Shown here one piece after another: positions 32,716 to 43,609 of a DNA stretch of 64,000 nt; the stretch's first letter is position 1; every line of letters begins with the position of its first letter. The stretch lies in the NCBI RefSeq assembly GCF_023065955.2, contig NW_026622886.1, forward strand, positions 16,440,001 through 16,504,000, given 5' to 3'. The position numbers and the translations under genes are program-made. The notes beneath the pieces were generated by a model. The model ran no database searches. It was given only the letters and a program-made list of their open reading frames with translations, and was not told where the DNA came from. The stretch comes from Ursus arctos. Lineage: Eukaryota; Chordata; Mammalia; Carnivora; Ursidae.

Positions 32716-32884
32716 TAGACTCCCTGCCTTTAAATTTCATTACACCTGGGAAACTATTTTCAACCTCATTTGTACAAGGTGCTTGGAACATAGAGGGAGA
32801 CTCAATGATGGTTGAAAGTTGGCATTATATTGGTTCATAATTTTCTATATATTTTTATATAAATGTATTGAAAGTAAGAAACAG

Positions 32885-33080
32885 GGTGCCTGGGTAGCTC
32901 GGTTGTTAAACATCTGCCTTCTGCTCAGGTCATGATCCTGGGATCCTGGGATCGAGCCCCGCATCGGGCTCTCTGCTCAGCGGGGAGCTTTCTTCTCCTT
33001 CTCCCACTCCCCCTGCTTGTGTTCTCTCTCTCTCTTGTGTTCTCTCTGTGTCAAATAAATACATAAAATGTTTAAAAAAA
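32885..33080 (+). mobile_element. Can-SINE (SINEC), sense
   Basis: Starts 'ggtgcctgggtagctcggtt', with the B-box-like 'gggatcgagccccgcatcgg', a CT-rich middle duplicated locally ('cttgtgttctctctc' twice) and an A-tail. A 14-bp duplication with one mismatch flanks it (32871-32884 and 33081-33094). Confidence 0.96.
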
Positions 33081-33149
33081 AAAGTAAGAAATAGTGATCC
33101 CTAGGTGACATGCTTGAAGACATTTGATGGCTGTGGATCAGGTCAAAAG

Positions 33150-33350
33150 CAGCTTGATATTGGAGAACATTGCATGTTCTAGAGCCATAAGAAGCTGGTT
33201 TTAAATCCTCAGATTTACCACTGTGACCTTGTATACATATCTTGTCATTTTGAAGTTTCAGTTTCCTGATATGATTGGAATAATAATGTCTCAACAGAGG
33301 TATTGTCCGTACTATCTCAACAGGAGTATATTAAATGTAAGTATGCAAGG
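33150..33350 (+). mobile_element. MIR SINE, sense, diverged
   Basis: 'gctggttttaaatcctcaga', 'ttaccactgtgaccttgta', 'gaagtttcagtttcctgata' and 'ggaataataatgtctcaac' follow MIR order; the 3' end is poor. Confidence 0.65.
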
Positions 33351-33907
33351 GCCAAGGGACAATATATAATCATAGCTGCATAAGATATTTTTAATGCTGA
33401 TCTATTTCATTCAACCGGGATAGAAACTTGGTCAAACTCAACATGATCAAATCTGACATAATTAACAATGCTAATAGAACTCCTGTCAATTTCTTAAAGC
33501 AGCCAAACTTACCAGAACCTAACAAAAAATAATTTGCTCAAATTGATGAATCCAGTGTAAGGGTCTGGGCATTTCTCCAATGCCTGCCCATCTGTCCTAG
33601 GTAGTGGCTTCAACCACCCTTGCAACAGCATGGGTTCAAGGTGAACTCTGGCTGGGACTGGATTAACACTAAAACATGGTCTGTTACAAAGATTTCTGAT
33701 TGGCTGGTAAGCTCTCATCTTTTTGGAGAGATATCTGAGAAATTTGGAGGCAGATAAAATACAAAGCCTTCTTTAAAAGAGAAGAAACACATGACTCCTC
33801 TAGGAGATGGGTATTCAGACATTTCCAATGTTCAATTATTGAAAAATATATTTTAAAAATATTTTAAAAAATTAAAAAGAACATTTTCAAAGGAGAGGAG
33901 CTGGGCT
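33351..33907. other. Unassigned interval
   Basis: Unique DNA ending in an AT-rich patch of TTTAAAAAT type at 33840-33885. No recognisable features. Confidence 0.35.
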
Positions 33908-34380
33908 TGTGTACTGGGTTGAATAATATCCCCCTAAAAGGATATGTCTACCTAGAATCTATAAATAGGCCTTCTTTGGAAATAGTTCCAAATAATTTAA
34001 TCAATGTCCAAGCAGGTGTCATCAACTTAAGGTGAGGTCATACTGGATTAGGGTAGTTTCTATATCTAATGATACTGGTGCCTTTATAGTAAGACAGGAA
34101 TTTGGACACAGACACACAGACATAAGGGGAGGATGATCATGTGAAGATGGAGGCAGAAATTGGAATGAAGCTTCCAAAAAACCATGGGATGCCAAGGAGT
34201 ACAGCAGTTACTATAAACAATGAGAGAATGCTTCCCTGGAGGCTTCAGAGGAAGCATGTCCATGCTGGCACCTTGGTTTCAGACTTCAATCCTTCAGAAC
34301 TGTGACAGAACAAATTTCTGTTGTTTTAAACCACTTGGTTTGTGATGATTTGTTACAGAAGCCCTAGGAAACTAATACAG
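33908..34380 (+). mobile_element. MLT1 (MaLR) solo LTR, sense, near complete
   Basis: Opens 'tgtactgggttgaataatat', contains 'gtgaggtcatactggattag', 'aatttggacacagacacaca', 'gaacaaatttctgttgtttt' and 'ccacttggtttgtgatgatt', and ends 'ccctaggaaactaatacag'. The TG start and complete order indicate a whole LTR. No internal region is present. Confidence 0.93.
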
Positions 34381-34490
34381 GCTGAAATCTTGAGTACAAG
34401 ACTGTGAACTCTGCCAGATACTAGCTCTATCTACATCCTTGAGCAACCTCTCTGAGGCCTCAGTTTTCTTATTTGAAAATGAGTATGACA
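34381..34490 (+). mobile_element. MIR SINE, 5' half of a split copy
   Basis: 'actgtgaactctgccagata', 'cttgagcaacctctctgagg' and 'ctcagttttcttatttgaaa' are MIR text, stopping at the ORF2-like DNA that starts near 34491. The missing 3' half appears at about 35995-36115. Confidence 0.7.
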
Positions 34491-35165
34491 CCAAAGGCAG
34501 GGCAAAACAGTGCAGGAAAAGAAAATTATAGACCAATTTCCCTGATGAGCATGGATGCAAAACTCCTCAACAAAATACATGCAAATTGAATTCAGCAGCA
34601 TATTAAAAGGATCATACACCATGATCAAGTGGGATTTATCCCTAGGATGCAAGAATGGTTCATTTGCAACAACATGAACGGATATTGAAGATATGCTAAG
34701 TGAAATAAGTCAGTTACAGAAGGACAAATACTTCATGATTCTAATTATATGAGGTATCTGTAAGAGTCAAAATGATAGAAGCAGAAAATAGAATGGCGGT
34801 TGCCAGCAGAAAGATGTGGGATGGAATGGGGAGTTGTTCAATGGGTATAAAATTACAGTCACACAAGATGAATAAGTTCAGAGATCTGCTGTGCAACATG
34901 GTGTCTATAGTTAACAATGTGGTGATGTGCACTCAAAAATTTGTTAAGAAGGTAGATCTTAAGTGTTCTTAGACAAAAACAAGAAAAAAGCAAAGGGACA
35001 TAGGGAACATTCGAGGTGATGGATATGTTTATTATATTGATTGTGGTGATGATATCATGGGGTCAGGCATGTATCCGAAGTTATCAAATTATGTATATTA
35101 AATATGAGTGGTTTCTTTTTGTGAATTACTTATTCCTCAATAAAACTGTAAAAAAGTGTTGGTGA
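34491..35165 (+). mobile_element. L1 with internal deletion, sense
   Basis: 34500-34670 matches L1 ORF2 reverse transcriptase text ('tgatgagcatggatgcaaaa', 'catgatcaagtgggattta'). At about 34671 it jumps to the ORF2 end and 3' UTR ('gctaagtgaaataagtcag' to 'tattcctcaataaaactgta'). It is old L1M-like, with stops throughout. Confidence 0.85.
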
Positions 35166-35200
35166 ATTATAGAAATTTTAATGAAAGATTTTTGAAGTAT

Positions 35201-35207
35201 GAAAAAG

Positions 35208-35281
<74 letters not shown>

Positions 35282-35282
35282 A
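35201..35282. repeat. (GAAA)n microsatellite
   Basis: About 80 bp of GAAA repeats with one GAA slip, between the L1 3' end and the 5' end of a SINE. Polypurine/polypyrimidine tracts like this are hypermutable. Confidence 0.96.
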
Positions 35283-35480
35283 GGGCCCCTGGTTGGTCCA
35301 GTCAGTTAAGCCTCTGACTCTTGATTTTGGCCCAGGTCACGATCTCAGGGTTGTGGGATCAAGCCCCGTGTCAGTGGGGAGTCTGCTCAGGATTCTCTCT
35401 CTCCCTCTCCCTCTGCCCATCCCCTCCGCTCATGCTCTCTCTCTCTAAAAATAAATAAATAAATATTTTAAAAAATTTAA
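35283..35480 (+). mobile_element. Can-SINE, older subtype, sense
   Basis: Starts 'gggcccctggttggtccag', includes 'ttgtgggatcaagccccgtg', a CT-rich middle and tail 'aaaataaataaataaatatt'. The target duplication cannot be defined because the left flank is the GAAA repeat; 'gaagaaagaag' follows the tail. Confidence 0.92.
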
Positions 35481-35499
35481 AAAGGAAGAAAGAAGAACA

Positions 35500-35994
35500 G
35501 TGTGCATAGAACACCTCTGGTGCCCCGGTCCGTCTTGCCTACCATCTTACTCTAGAGGCAAACGCATTGACTGCCCCAGGCCGAGCTTACAGTTTGCCCC
35601 AGAGCTTCTCTGCTACGGCCGCATGGGGCTCCCGCAGGACTCACTACTCTCAGGCATTGGCGCCCTGGAAGTGCCAGGATGCCAATACCCTACAGGACAA
35701 CTCGACCCAGAGGGACAGAATCCAGGAAGAAAATATTTCCCTCCACAGAGTCTCAGACAGATAATTCTAGGACGTTTTCTGCACAGCTCCTCCGAGCCTC
35801 CCTCACCGGTGAGAACCCCAGTTGCCCGCCGAGTAAATCATCCAGATAATACAGCACTGTGTTGGCTTCCCATACTCCCTTGTTTCACTCTCTCTAATCC
35901 TCTCTCCTTTTCCTTGTTCACTTCCCAAATTAAACTGCCTGCACACCAGCCCTCATCATTGGTTCTGCTTTTTGGGGAACCTAGGCTAAGACAC
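35500..35994 (+). mobile_element. Unnamed LTR-like segment with longest open frame
   Basis: The 3' end ('cccaaattaaactgcctgca', 'ggttctgctttttggggaac', 'ctaggctaagaca') resembles the terminal part of ancient mammalian LTR-type repeats. The 5' 300 bp is GC-rich and unrecognised. An open frame of about 179 codons (35500-36039) spans it and runs into MIR, with Pro/Ser/Leu-rich composition and no domain, so it is most likely not coding. Confidence 0.4.
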
Positions 35995-36115
35995 AGTGAG
36001 AATCATGGCATTGACCTCACAAGTCTGTTCCAAAGATGAACATTTAAATGTATGTAAAGTGCTTAGTCTAGTGCCTGGTGCCTAGAAAACACTCAATAAA
36101 TGTTAGCCATTTTCC
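35995..36115 (+). mobile_element. MIR SINE, 3' half of a split copy
   Basis: 'gtaaagtgcttagtctagtg' and 'cactcaataaatgttagcca' are the MIR 3' end. Its start corresponds to the consensus position where 34381-34490 stops, so both halves probably come from one element. Confidence 0.75.
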
Positions 36116-37034
36116 CCATATGAGATGGAATGTTCTGGAAGATGAATTTGAAACGTGCTATCATCAATCTCTCTTTCTAAGTGTTGAGTGGATGCATAAT
36201 AGTAAAAGTCGTTTGTGGTTTTCAGCTTCAGCTTCCATCTTCATTAACACAAGTGGGGCTGTAATGGTAGAAAACAAGATATCAAATTTCACTCCCCCTT
36301 ATGACACCCACTTGAAGCCCTGAACCCAAGAACTAAAAGCGAAATAAAACTATTTACCAGCCAGAGGGAAAGGAGAATAACAGCATGTGGCTTGTAAACT
36401 TAACAAATGTAATCACAGTAATTGAGCAGCCCAGGAAATAATTTGGCCAACATAATTATATTACAAATTACATATTGCACAATTAAACAATTGCATTTTG
36501 GCCACAAATGGAGCTCCAAATATACAATTTATGGTGAAGTGGAGAGGTAATTTAAAATGAGAAAAGAAAAGCACAGTCACAGAAATGCATTTACATTTAT
36601 ATCCATATTGGAAGGAATATACCAAGCAAAGTAATAAAGAAAAAGACCTGTGTTTTCAGCAGAAAAAAACCCAAAAAACAAAAAACCAAAACTCAGTTGA
36701 ATGAACTTGCCAAGTACTATGTAGATGCCTTTCCACTATTTGACTTTCTAATGTGTATAATACTCAAAAGCCCAATTCTTTCTAATAAAGAAGAAATAAA
36801 AGAGAAATTCCTGTATTAGAGGTCCTTGATTTGGACTATTAAACTGGGTTAATAAAGTCCTTAGTTTAGTGGGAAATTCCAATACCCAATCATCAAAAGC
36901 ACGTTGGAAGAGTTATGTCTTATTTTTCTTTGTCAAATATATTCCTGAAGTATGCTGATTAGAATAGGCACACACACACAAAATAAATTGCCTTTCTCAC
37001 TCTGCTGTTCACACTTCTTGGGAATTTGGTTATT
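36116..37034. other. Repeat-free AT-rich block, possible conserved element
   Basis: 36340-36620 has a run of compact motifs ('taattatattacaaattaca', 'acaattaaacaattgcattt', 'ggccacaaatggagctcc') without recognisable repeat content. That texture is typical of deeply conserved enhancers, but conservation cannot be seen here. The remainder is plain AT-rich DNA with a short CA run near 36970. Confidence 0.35.
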
Positions 37035-37360
37035 TGGTCTGACCCTCATCAAATATTGACTATGGGCTTTCTACCTGCCAGGTTCTATTCTAGGGGGTAC
37101 AGTGGGGAACTTAGTAGACATAATTCTCTCTTGAAAAGTGTGTTAGATGAGAGCAAACAAACTTTAAGCAAATTATTACAAATAATGCTTGAAATGATTA
37201 CAAATGTCTAAAATATCAAGAGGTAAGGTTGCAAGGCTCCGTGTAGGCACACGGCAGGGATTTCTAACAAAGCCTGCGGAGGGAATGGAGTAGACCAGGC
37301 AGAAGGAACCAGAGGATCTGTATTTACACTGAGACCTGAAGTTGCCCAAGGAATATAGGA
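37035..37360 (-). mobile_element. L2 3' end, antisense
   Basis: 'tattgactatgggctttcta' with 'ctgccaggttctattctagg', 'gggtacagtggggaactta', 'gcagaaggaaccagaggat' and 'cactgagacctgaag' follow reverse-complemented L2 3' text. Confidence 0.6.
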
Positions 37361-37694
37361 CTCATTACTTGTTTTACAATTAGTAAAGGGTAAGGAAACC
37401 CTTCTGGAATTTTTTGACTGAGGCCCCAAATTCCAACTCCTGTGGGTGGAAACCATCTGAAGGCAAAAGAGATTGGAGAATATATTTCTCTGTCAAAAAA
37501 GAATCTGAAAACAACCACCACCACCTCGGGTCTTTGGGGATGAGCGCTATAATAATTCTTGGTTTGCATCCTGCAGGACTGGTGATTTCAGATGTCCATG
37601 GGGTTTTTGATAAATGCTAAAACACCCAGACTCTATTTGCTTAGTACTTGGAGTTTAGGGGCAGGATATCACCAGGGTTTTTTGAAAATCGACA
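37361..37694. other. Unassigned interval
   Basis: No repeat recognised. Short frames on both strands at 37324-37620 overlap each other. Confidence 0.35.
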
Positions 37695-37945
37695 AAACAA
37701 TACTCGTGTGGTCACCATTTATTGAGTGCTGTACTGCGAACCAGAGCCTCTGTTGAGAGCTTTGTCCTCCTCAGTCTTCACAACAGTTTATGTGGTGGGG
37801 GCTACTCTCCCCTCATTGTGCACATGGGATAATTGGGGTACCTAGGATAAATAAATGGTTTCAGGATCTCAGATAGTGAGTGGCATATCTGGGAATGAAG
37901 CCAGCATCTCTCTGACCCCAATGTCCGCTCTCTAGCATTTGCTAT
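37695..37945 (-). mobile_element. MIR SINE, antisense
   Basis: 'ccatttattgagtgctgtac', 'cctcagtcttcacaacagtt', 'cacatgggataattggggta' and 'gatagtgagtggcatatctg' are reverse-complement MIR landmarks over nearly the full length. Confidence 0.83.
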
Positions 37946-38029
37946 CAAGCCTTTCACCTGTTTAAAAAAGAGAGAAGAGAAAAAGAGCAAGTGGCTTGTC
38001 AGCAGGGGCTTTGCGCCACTGTCTAGGAC

Positions 38030-38180
38030 TGATTTTCGAAGTGTGGTCCTCATTGTCAATATCACCTAGGAACAGGATAGAAATGCTTGAGCTACTGAAT
38101 CTGAAATTCTTGGGGTAAGACCCAGCAATCTGGGTGCTAGGGGATTGTGATGCTAGTTAAAGTCCGAGAACTGCTGGTGT
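38030..38180 (-). mobile_element. MER5A (hAT-Charlie) element, antisense
   Basis: 'ttttcgaagtgtggtcctca', 'atatcacctaggaacagg', 'agctactgaatctgaaattc' and 'acccagcaatctgggtg' follow reverse-complement MER5A to its end ('gagaactgctg'). Confidence 0.82.
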
Positions 38181-39659
38181 AGGCAATTGTGGAAGGCCCT
38201 GCAATGTCTTTATGTCTGTTTAGGGTCTGACAATCTCAGGCAACAAGGGGAATCTGATTCCTTTCCTTATGCTGGGACCGCCAGAATCAGGAAGTAGCTT
38301 TTTCATTCAAACTGCAGATCCGAAGCGTATTCAGGGTCTGAGATTTCTCTCTTTACTGCCTACCCCACATTGATTTATAATTGATCTTTGGTCCTCAAGC
38401 TTTATTTTTGATTCATAGTGTCTGCCTTTTAAAACAGATGACCTCATTAAGAAACCTCCCCTGGCCCCTCAAGGTCCTGGCTTCGTTTATATTTGAGCGT
38501 GTGTATCTTAATTGGAAGATGTGGGCGACCCAAATTAGAATGTGAAAATCTGATTGGATGCTGCGAAGTGTAGATTTTCTAGGGGAACTTAATGAAGGAA
38601 CTTTTTCCCCAAGACAGAGGGAGAGCAACACCACAGGGAAGAAGTAACTAATAAAAACAAAGGAAATAAAAAACCTCAGCGAAAAGGAAAATATTAGATA
38701 GGTGGAATTAGGTCTTTCTCATAAAAAGGAAAACAACATTGGGGTGAGGTAGGAAGCTACAGGTTAAGTGATATGACCTGAGTTATGTTTTTTGGTTAGT
38801 TTTTTTCTCTTCAGGTAAGAACTGCTCTGAGACTCAGCATTACATGACTTACAGCTCATATTAAAGAGAAAGAATGACATAAGAATGGGTTCCGTGGGTC
38901 ACCTATCCTGACCCAGGCAAGGTAAGAATCAAATGAATTCGGAACATGCTGAATGTCCTCGCTCTGTCTTGGGGGGGTTGGTGTCCATTACACATTCTCT
39001 CAGCATATAAACTCTGCTTCAGTAAGTGTTTCTCAATATTATTTGATCTTAGAACCGTTTTGTAAGAATATCTATTAATATCCTGAGAACACACTGATCT
39101 AAAGTCTTCAAGTACCATTGAGGTTAGTGGGGCTGAATTTGTGACAGTCTTTAGTCTTCAACTCACAAATAGACACTTGTGGTTGGTGCTGTTCAGCTCA
39201 CTGTGTTGGGAATAGACATGGGTCTGCAGGTGTGGTAGACGAAAAATGAATATGGTTCCCCAGGCAAAAGCACTGGAACAGATATTGAGGAAATGACATG
39301 ATTCAAAGTTTTTCTTAACACTTTCATGCTGGGCTGAAAGTCCATCTGCTGGACACCTCTGCTGGCTGAAATTCTCATAGGTGGTTTGCTGCTCTATGTT
39401 GGAAAAGATTTTGTGATAGATACCTTGCTCTGGATTTTCTCTTTTTTGCAATGTCTTCTTTGGAGATGAAGGTAATAAGACTCAGCCTTGGCCAAGGAGC
39501 TTTGGGGAAGACATCATTCCTGGAGGCAATGAACAGGACTAGGAGGATGGTGAAGTCGGTCCCAGCCTCTTAGTGCTTGCCGTTGAGGTCTACAACCATA
39601 ACCTCATTCCTGCTCATTTGCTGAGTCAGTTTTGCTAAGGGGCTTCTTCACCTGGTGTG
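38181..39659. other. Long repeat-poor interval
   Basis: Almost 1.5 kb with no recognised element. Antisense frames near 38413-38634 and 39158-39451 lack recognisable protein features. It may hold unique regulatory DNA. Confidence 0.4.
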
Positions 39660-39853
39660 GGAGATCCTCCATGGCCGGGCCCCTACTAACCGGTTCAGTC
39701 TTATTTCTCACGACTCACCATCTCCCCTGACACCGAACTTCTTCAGTCCCTTAAAAATCCCATATTCTCTTTCTCTCTTCCCTGGGCTTTATTTCTTCAG
39801 CTGCAAACACCTTTCCTCCTCACTCCCTAGCTAACCCTCATTCGTCTTGTTTC
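39660..39853 (+). mobile_element. L2 C-terminal fragment, left part
   Basis: C/T-rich L2 coding text ('ctgggctttatttcttcagc', 'aaacacctttcctcctcact', 'gctaaccctcattcgtcttg') stops where an antisense L1M begins; it appears to resume at 40077. Confidence 0.5.
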
Positions 39854-40076
39854 CCAGTTTTCTTGAGATATAATTGATAGACAGCACTGAATGAGTTTCA
39901 GGCGTACAGCACAATGTTCTGACTCACCTATATTCCAAAATGATTACCACGGTAAGGTTAGTTAACCTCCACCATCGTCTTGTAAGATACGATTTTAAAA
40001 AAAGAAAAAAAAGCTTCTTATAAATGAGAACACTTCAGATTTACTATTTTAACAACTTTCATAATATATATCACAG
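39854..40076 (-). mobile_element. L1M 3' end, antisense
   Basis: 'ttcttgagatataattgata', 'gtttcaggcgtacagcacaa', 'aaaatgattaccacggtaag' and 'tagttaacctccaccatcg' are reverse-complement L1M 3' UTR landmarks. It is short and truncated. Confidence 0.82.
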
Positions 40077-40135
40077 CAGCTTCATCTTTCACATTCAGTT
40101 TAGATATCACTTCCCCGGGAAGCCTTGTATATTTG
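40077..40135 (+). mobile_element. L2 fragment, right part
   Basis: 'agatatcacttccccgggaa' followed by 'gccttgtatatt' matches the L2 text 'tgtcaccttctcaggaagccttccctga'. It continues the copy interrupted at 39853. Confidence 0.5.
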
Positions 40136-40689
40136 TTAGGGTTAGGTTTTTGTTTGTTTGTTTTGTTTTTAGTTGCAAGTGGTAGAAACCAGATCTGCCT
40201 TTAAGTAGAAAAGATTATTACGTGGCTCATAAAATTTTGGAGCGTTGGCTTGACTTTGGCACCTGACTTGACCGGGTCTGCAGCTGCTGCCAGCAGGGAT
40301 GCTAAACTTGATTCAGGAATCTGGTTTTCCAGCCGGTGTACCGGCTAAGGCTTGGGTGCCTTGAAGGCCTAATGGTCCCTTGGGGGGGACTTTGTATTCA
40401 TCTTTCTCAGATCTAAATCAAAACCTCTCAGAGATGAGTCTGATCAGTGTAGCCCAGGGAGCACACCTGTGCCTTCGCTATAAAAGAGGCTGGGGTAGCA
40501 GGTTTTCTGGGTCCCATCTTAGGGAAGAGGGCTACATAAAGCTGAACATTTCCCGAGGATTCAAAAAGGGATCAAAGACACTGGGCTAGCAGCTAACCTG
40601 ACACATGTTCACCACTTGTTTACTGATTCTGTAGCTCTCGGTTAGGTGCTCCTCAGTGAACTGCACCCCCCAGCTCGGCATCTTACCCC
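40136..40689. other. Unassigned interval, possible ancient repeat
   Basis: A GTTT-rich run at 40150-40170 and the text 'agttgcaagtggtagaaacc' to 'ttacgtggctcataaaattt' resemble a mammalian repeat I cannot name. The remainder, including a 69-codon frame at 40380-40589, is unrecognised. Confidence 0.35.
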
Positions 40690-40870
40690 CACCTCCATAT
40701 TGGAATTAGCTCTTTATTATTTTATAACTTTCTCTAGACTGTCTATGAGAGAAAGGACTGTGTGTAGTTAATTTCTTTTTATTCACAATTACATCCCCAG
40801 TCCCTAGCTTATAATTCTCTGCATACAGTAAGTGCTCAATAAAGATCTGTTGAGAGAATACATTTGGCTC
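40690..40870 (+). mobile_element. L2 3' UTR, sense
   Basis: 'ctctagactgtctatgagag', 'ttacatccccagtccctag' and 'cagtaagtgctcaataaaga' are a clear L2 3' end. Confidence 0.85.
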
Positions 40871-40964
40871 AATTAGTCTGGACTTCATAAGGCTGGCATC
40901 CAAGGAACTTTCATCCATAGCTATTGTATTTTTTCCCTTTATGATTCAAGCCCAACCTTCCTCC

Positions 40965-41655
40965 CCCTCCCCCCAGATTGATCAAGGTATAATTGACGGA
41001 TAACATTTTGTAAGATAAAGTGTACAGCATGATGATTTGATATGTGTGTGTTGTGAAATGATAACCACAGTGAGGTTAGTAGACACGTTCATCACCTCAT
41101 ATAGTTACTTTCTCTTTTTTTTTGTGGTGAAAATATTTAAGATCTATTCTCTTAGCAAATTTCAAATACACAACACAATATTGTTAACTATAGTCACCAT
41201 GCTGTGCATTAGAACCCCAGAACTTATAAAAAATCCTGTAACTAGAAGTTTGTACTCTTTGATCAGCATCTCCTCATTTTCTCTGACCCCCCAGGGCCTG
41301 GAAACCACCATTCAACTCTCTGTTTCTATTAGATTTTTTAGATTCCACATATAAGTGAGCCCATGCAGTATTTTTCTTTCTGTCTGTCTGACTTATTTCA
41401 CTTAACATAATACCTTCAAGAGTCATCTGTGTTGTTGCAAATGTCAGTGTTTCCTTCTTTTTAATGGCTGGATATTATTCCATTGTATACCCACATATAC
41501 CACATATCCATTCATCTATCATCAGACAGTAAGGTTATTTCTATTTCTTGGCTATTGTGAATAATGCTGCAATGGAAATAGGACTATTTCTTTGAGATAG
41601 TGTTTTTATTTCCTTCAGATATATATCCCCAGAAGTAGAATTGCTGGACCAGTCT
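40965..41655 (-). mobile_element. L1M 3' end with ORF2 tail, antisense
   Basis: Reads from L1 3' UTR ('aaggtataattgacggataa', 'catcacctcatatagttact', 'actatagtcaccatgctgtg') into the end of ORF2 ('atggctggatattattccat', 'ggctattgtgaataatgctg', 'agtagaattgctggacca'). About 690 bp, 5'-truncated and non-functional. Confidence 0.9.
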
Positions 41656-42164
41656 TACTTTTTACCTTGCACCCAATTCTATCATTGGACCAAGGAAAAT
41701 TACCATAAGCTCCAACCTTTTTGTTGAACTGGGCACTGAAAGTCTATAACCTTTTGCCAGCTTTTTATTACTTTTTATTACTTCCCTTTTACCCTCAACC
41801 ATTGACAGGAACTGCATTCCCAACCAGGAGGATGACTCAGGAGCAACACATTCCCACCTGCCTAACTCCTACATTGTTCTAGCCTGCTGACTCCTGTTCC
41901 CACTATATTAGTTTTTCTTGTATATGCCATTCCAGTGCTGTTTCCCCTTTCACATTTGGTTAGGCCTGATAGCTGAGTTTACTTCAATAGTTCTAGGACT
42001 CCCAGTTCCAATTCTTCCCTTTTCCACTAGCCCAGCACAAAGGGCCTCGTATTCCTTAGACTCAAGCCCAAATGAGGGTGAATGGATGGAAGAATATGAC
42101 ATTCCATTTTGGCCTATTTGAATTTGAATTAGGGTGGAATAGCTGGGTAAAAATGTCAAGTGAG
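41656..42164. other. Unassigned interval
   Basis: No element recognised. Overlapping frames on both strands at 41918-42207 carry no domain. Confidence 0.35.
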
Positions 42165-42760
42165 CAGTAGTGGGAAATACTGATCTTGAGCTCATGAATG
42201 AAGTCATAGCCAGAGCTGAGAATTGGAGAGTTACCAGAAGAAGAGAGTGGCCAGAGTATGAAAGAATCCCAAAGAGCTAATGTAGAATGGGAAATTAGGC
42301 AAAGACCAAAATCTCAGTCTGTTTGCAAGACATGGGGAAGACCCTGTTCAGATGAAGAAATCGAGGGTGAAATATGGAAGAAATAAATGATTAAGTTTGC
42401 GGGGAGATAAAGAAGATGAGGTAAAGGATACAATTGAAGGGATTTTCTTGGAAAGAAGGAGGTAAATATTCTTGCAATGAGAAGGAAAAATAAGCCAGAA
42501 GAAGTAAAGAGCCACAGATACGATGAAGTGGGGAGGGAGGAGTTCCACGAGAATTTCATGGCTGATAGCTTTTATTTTTTTCAGATATGCTGAGAGTTAT
42601 GTGACTGGGATGTTTTTAAGGCCTTGAGAAGAATGGAGGCAGTCTGAAAGAACTGCTACGAGGAATAGGAAGGAGCTATTTAGGATGCAGTTAAGTACCC
42701 GGATCTAACAGAAGCGGAATGATGTGAATTTATAGCGCCTGCTATCACCACTCTTCTTTG
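42165..42760 (-). mobile_element. L2 reverse transcriptase-region fragment, antisense
   Basis: 'gatcttgagctcatgaatga', 'agccagagctgagaattgg', and later 'gctgatagcttttatttttt' with 'cagatatgctgagagttatg' occur in the order of the reverse-complemented L2 coding region. The copy at 44800-46290 shows the corresponding block near 45645. Confidence 0.55.
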
Positions 42761-42954
42761 AGGTGATAGCAAATTATTCAAATTTTAAGTCCTCCTGAAA
42801 TTAATAACATTTTGAGGTGTGGTCACAGTCTAAAAATAGCAGAAAATGAAATATACTTAATAAGATCTCAAATGAACTTCCAATGACTCACATTTCAAGT
42901 TTTCTTGGGAATGGTTAAGTGTGATATATCTCAAAACAATAGGGCTGGCAATAG

Positions 42955-43150
42955 AACTAGTACTTATTGAACGTCTCTGGCATACAAAACGCTGGGCTAG
43001 GTGCTTTATATGCGTCGTCTTGTTGAACTTTCACAGCATCCCTGAGAGGAGGCAACTAATATCTCCACTATGAGGTGCATTCAGGTCACTCATCTAGTGA
43101 GTGGAAGAGAGAAGATTTGAACCTTAGTCTTGGAATGCCAAAGCTTGAAC
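42955..43150 (-). mobile_element. MIR SINE, antisense
   Basis: 'gtacttattgaacgtctctg', 'ggctaggtgctttatatg', 'aactttcacagcatccctga' and 'gagaagatttgaaccttagt' are MIR reverse-complement landmarks. Confidence 0.8.
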
Positions 43151-43609
43151 TTTTTTCACTTCTCTATGTTTTTCTTCAGGGAGACCTGAAAATCATCTTA
43201 TAACTTTTGTCTTTTAGTATATCCTCATTGCCATCTAGGTAATTCCTGATTCTGTGAAAGAAAGAGAAGTTGATAGAAGAGATGGTTTAATCTGCTAGTC
43301 CTCAGAATGCAAGCATAATAGACAGTAGAGGGAAAAGATAGATGAAGGAGATTTTCAGAATAATTTCCAGAGACGGTATTGGGAAATTCTACTTTTTAAA
43401 TATGCCAGAAGATTTCAAACCTCGAAGTGGATTCTAAATGAGAAAGAGTAGAAAAAGTGACCTCACCTAGAAGAATCTTTCGTCTGTTGTGTTGCTCTTC
43501 AACCACATTGCTATCTCACATTACTCTAATCTCTCCCCAGCAAACCAACAGTAAAAACTGGAGTAGAGATGAACTCTCCATAGGACTAATGCCAAATTAG
43601 TAGGATTAC
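43151..43609. other. Unassigned interval
   Basis: Unique AT-rich DNA, without recognisable features. Confidence 0.35.

Noticed and set aside
28828..34380. MaLR LTRs at 28828 and 33908 as the two ends of one provirus
   Set aside because: Both are sense MLT1-like LTRs, but the 4.6 kb between them contains L2, SINE, MIR and hAT elements rather than gag/pol-like sequence, so they are solo LTRs.
35500..36039. Open frame of about 179 codons as a protein gene
   Set aside because: It starts right after a SINE tail, crosses an LTR-like segment and ends in a MIR. No domain, and composition follows local GC content.
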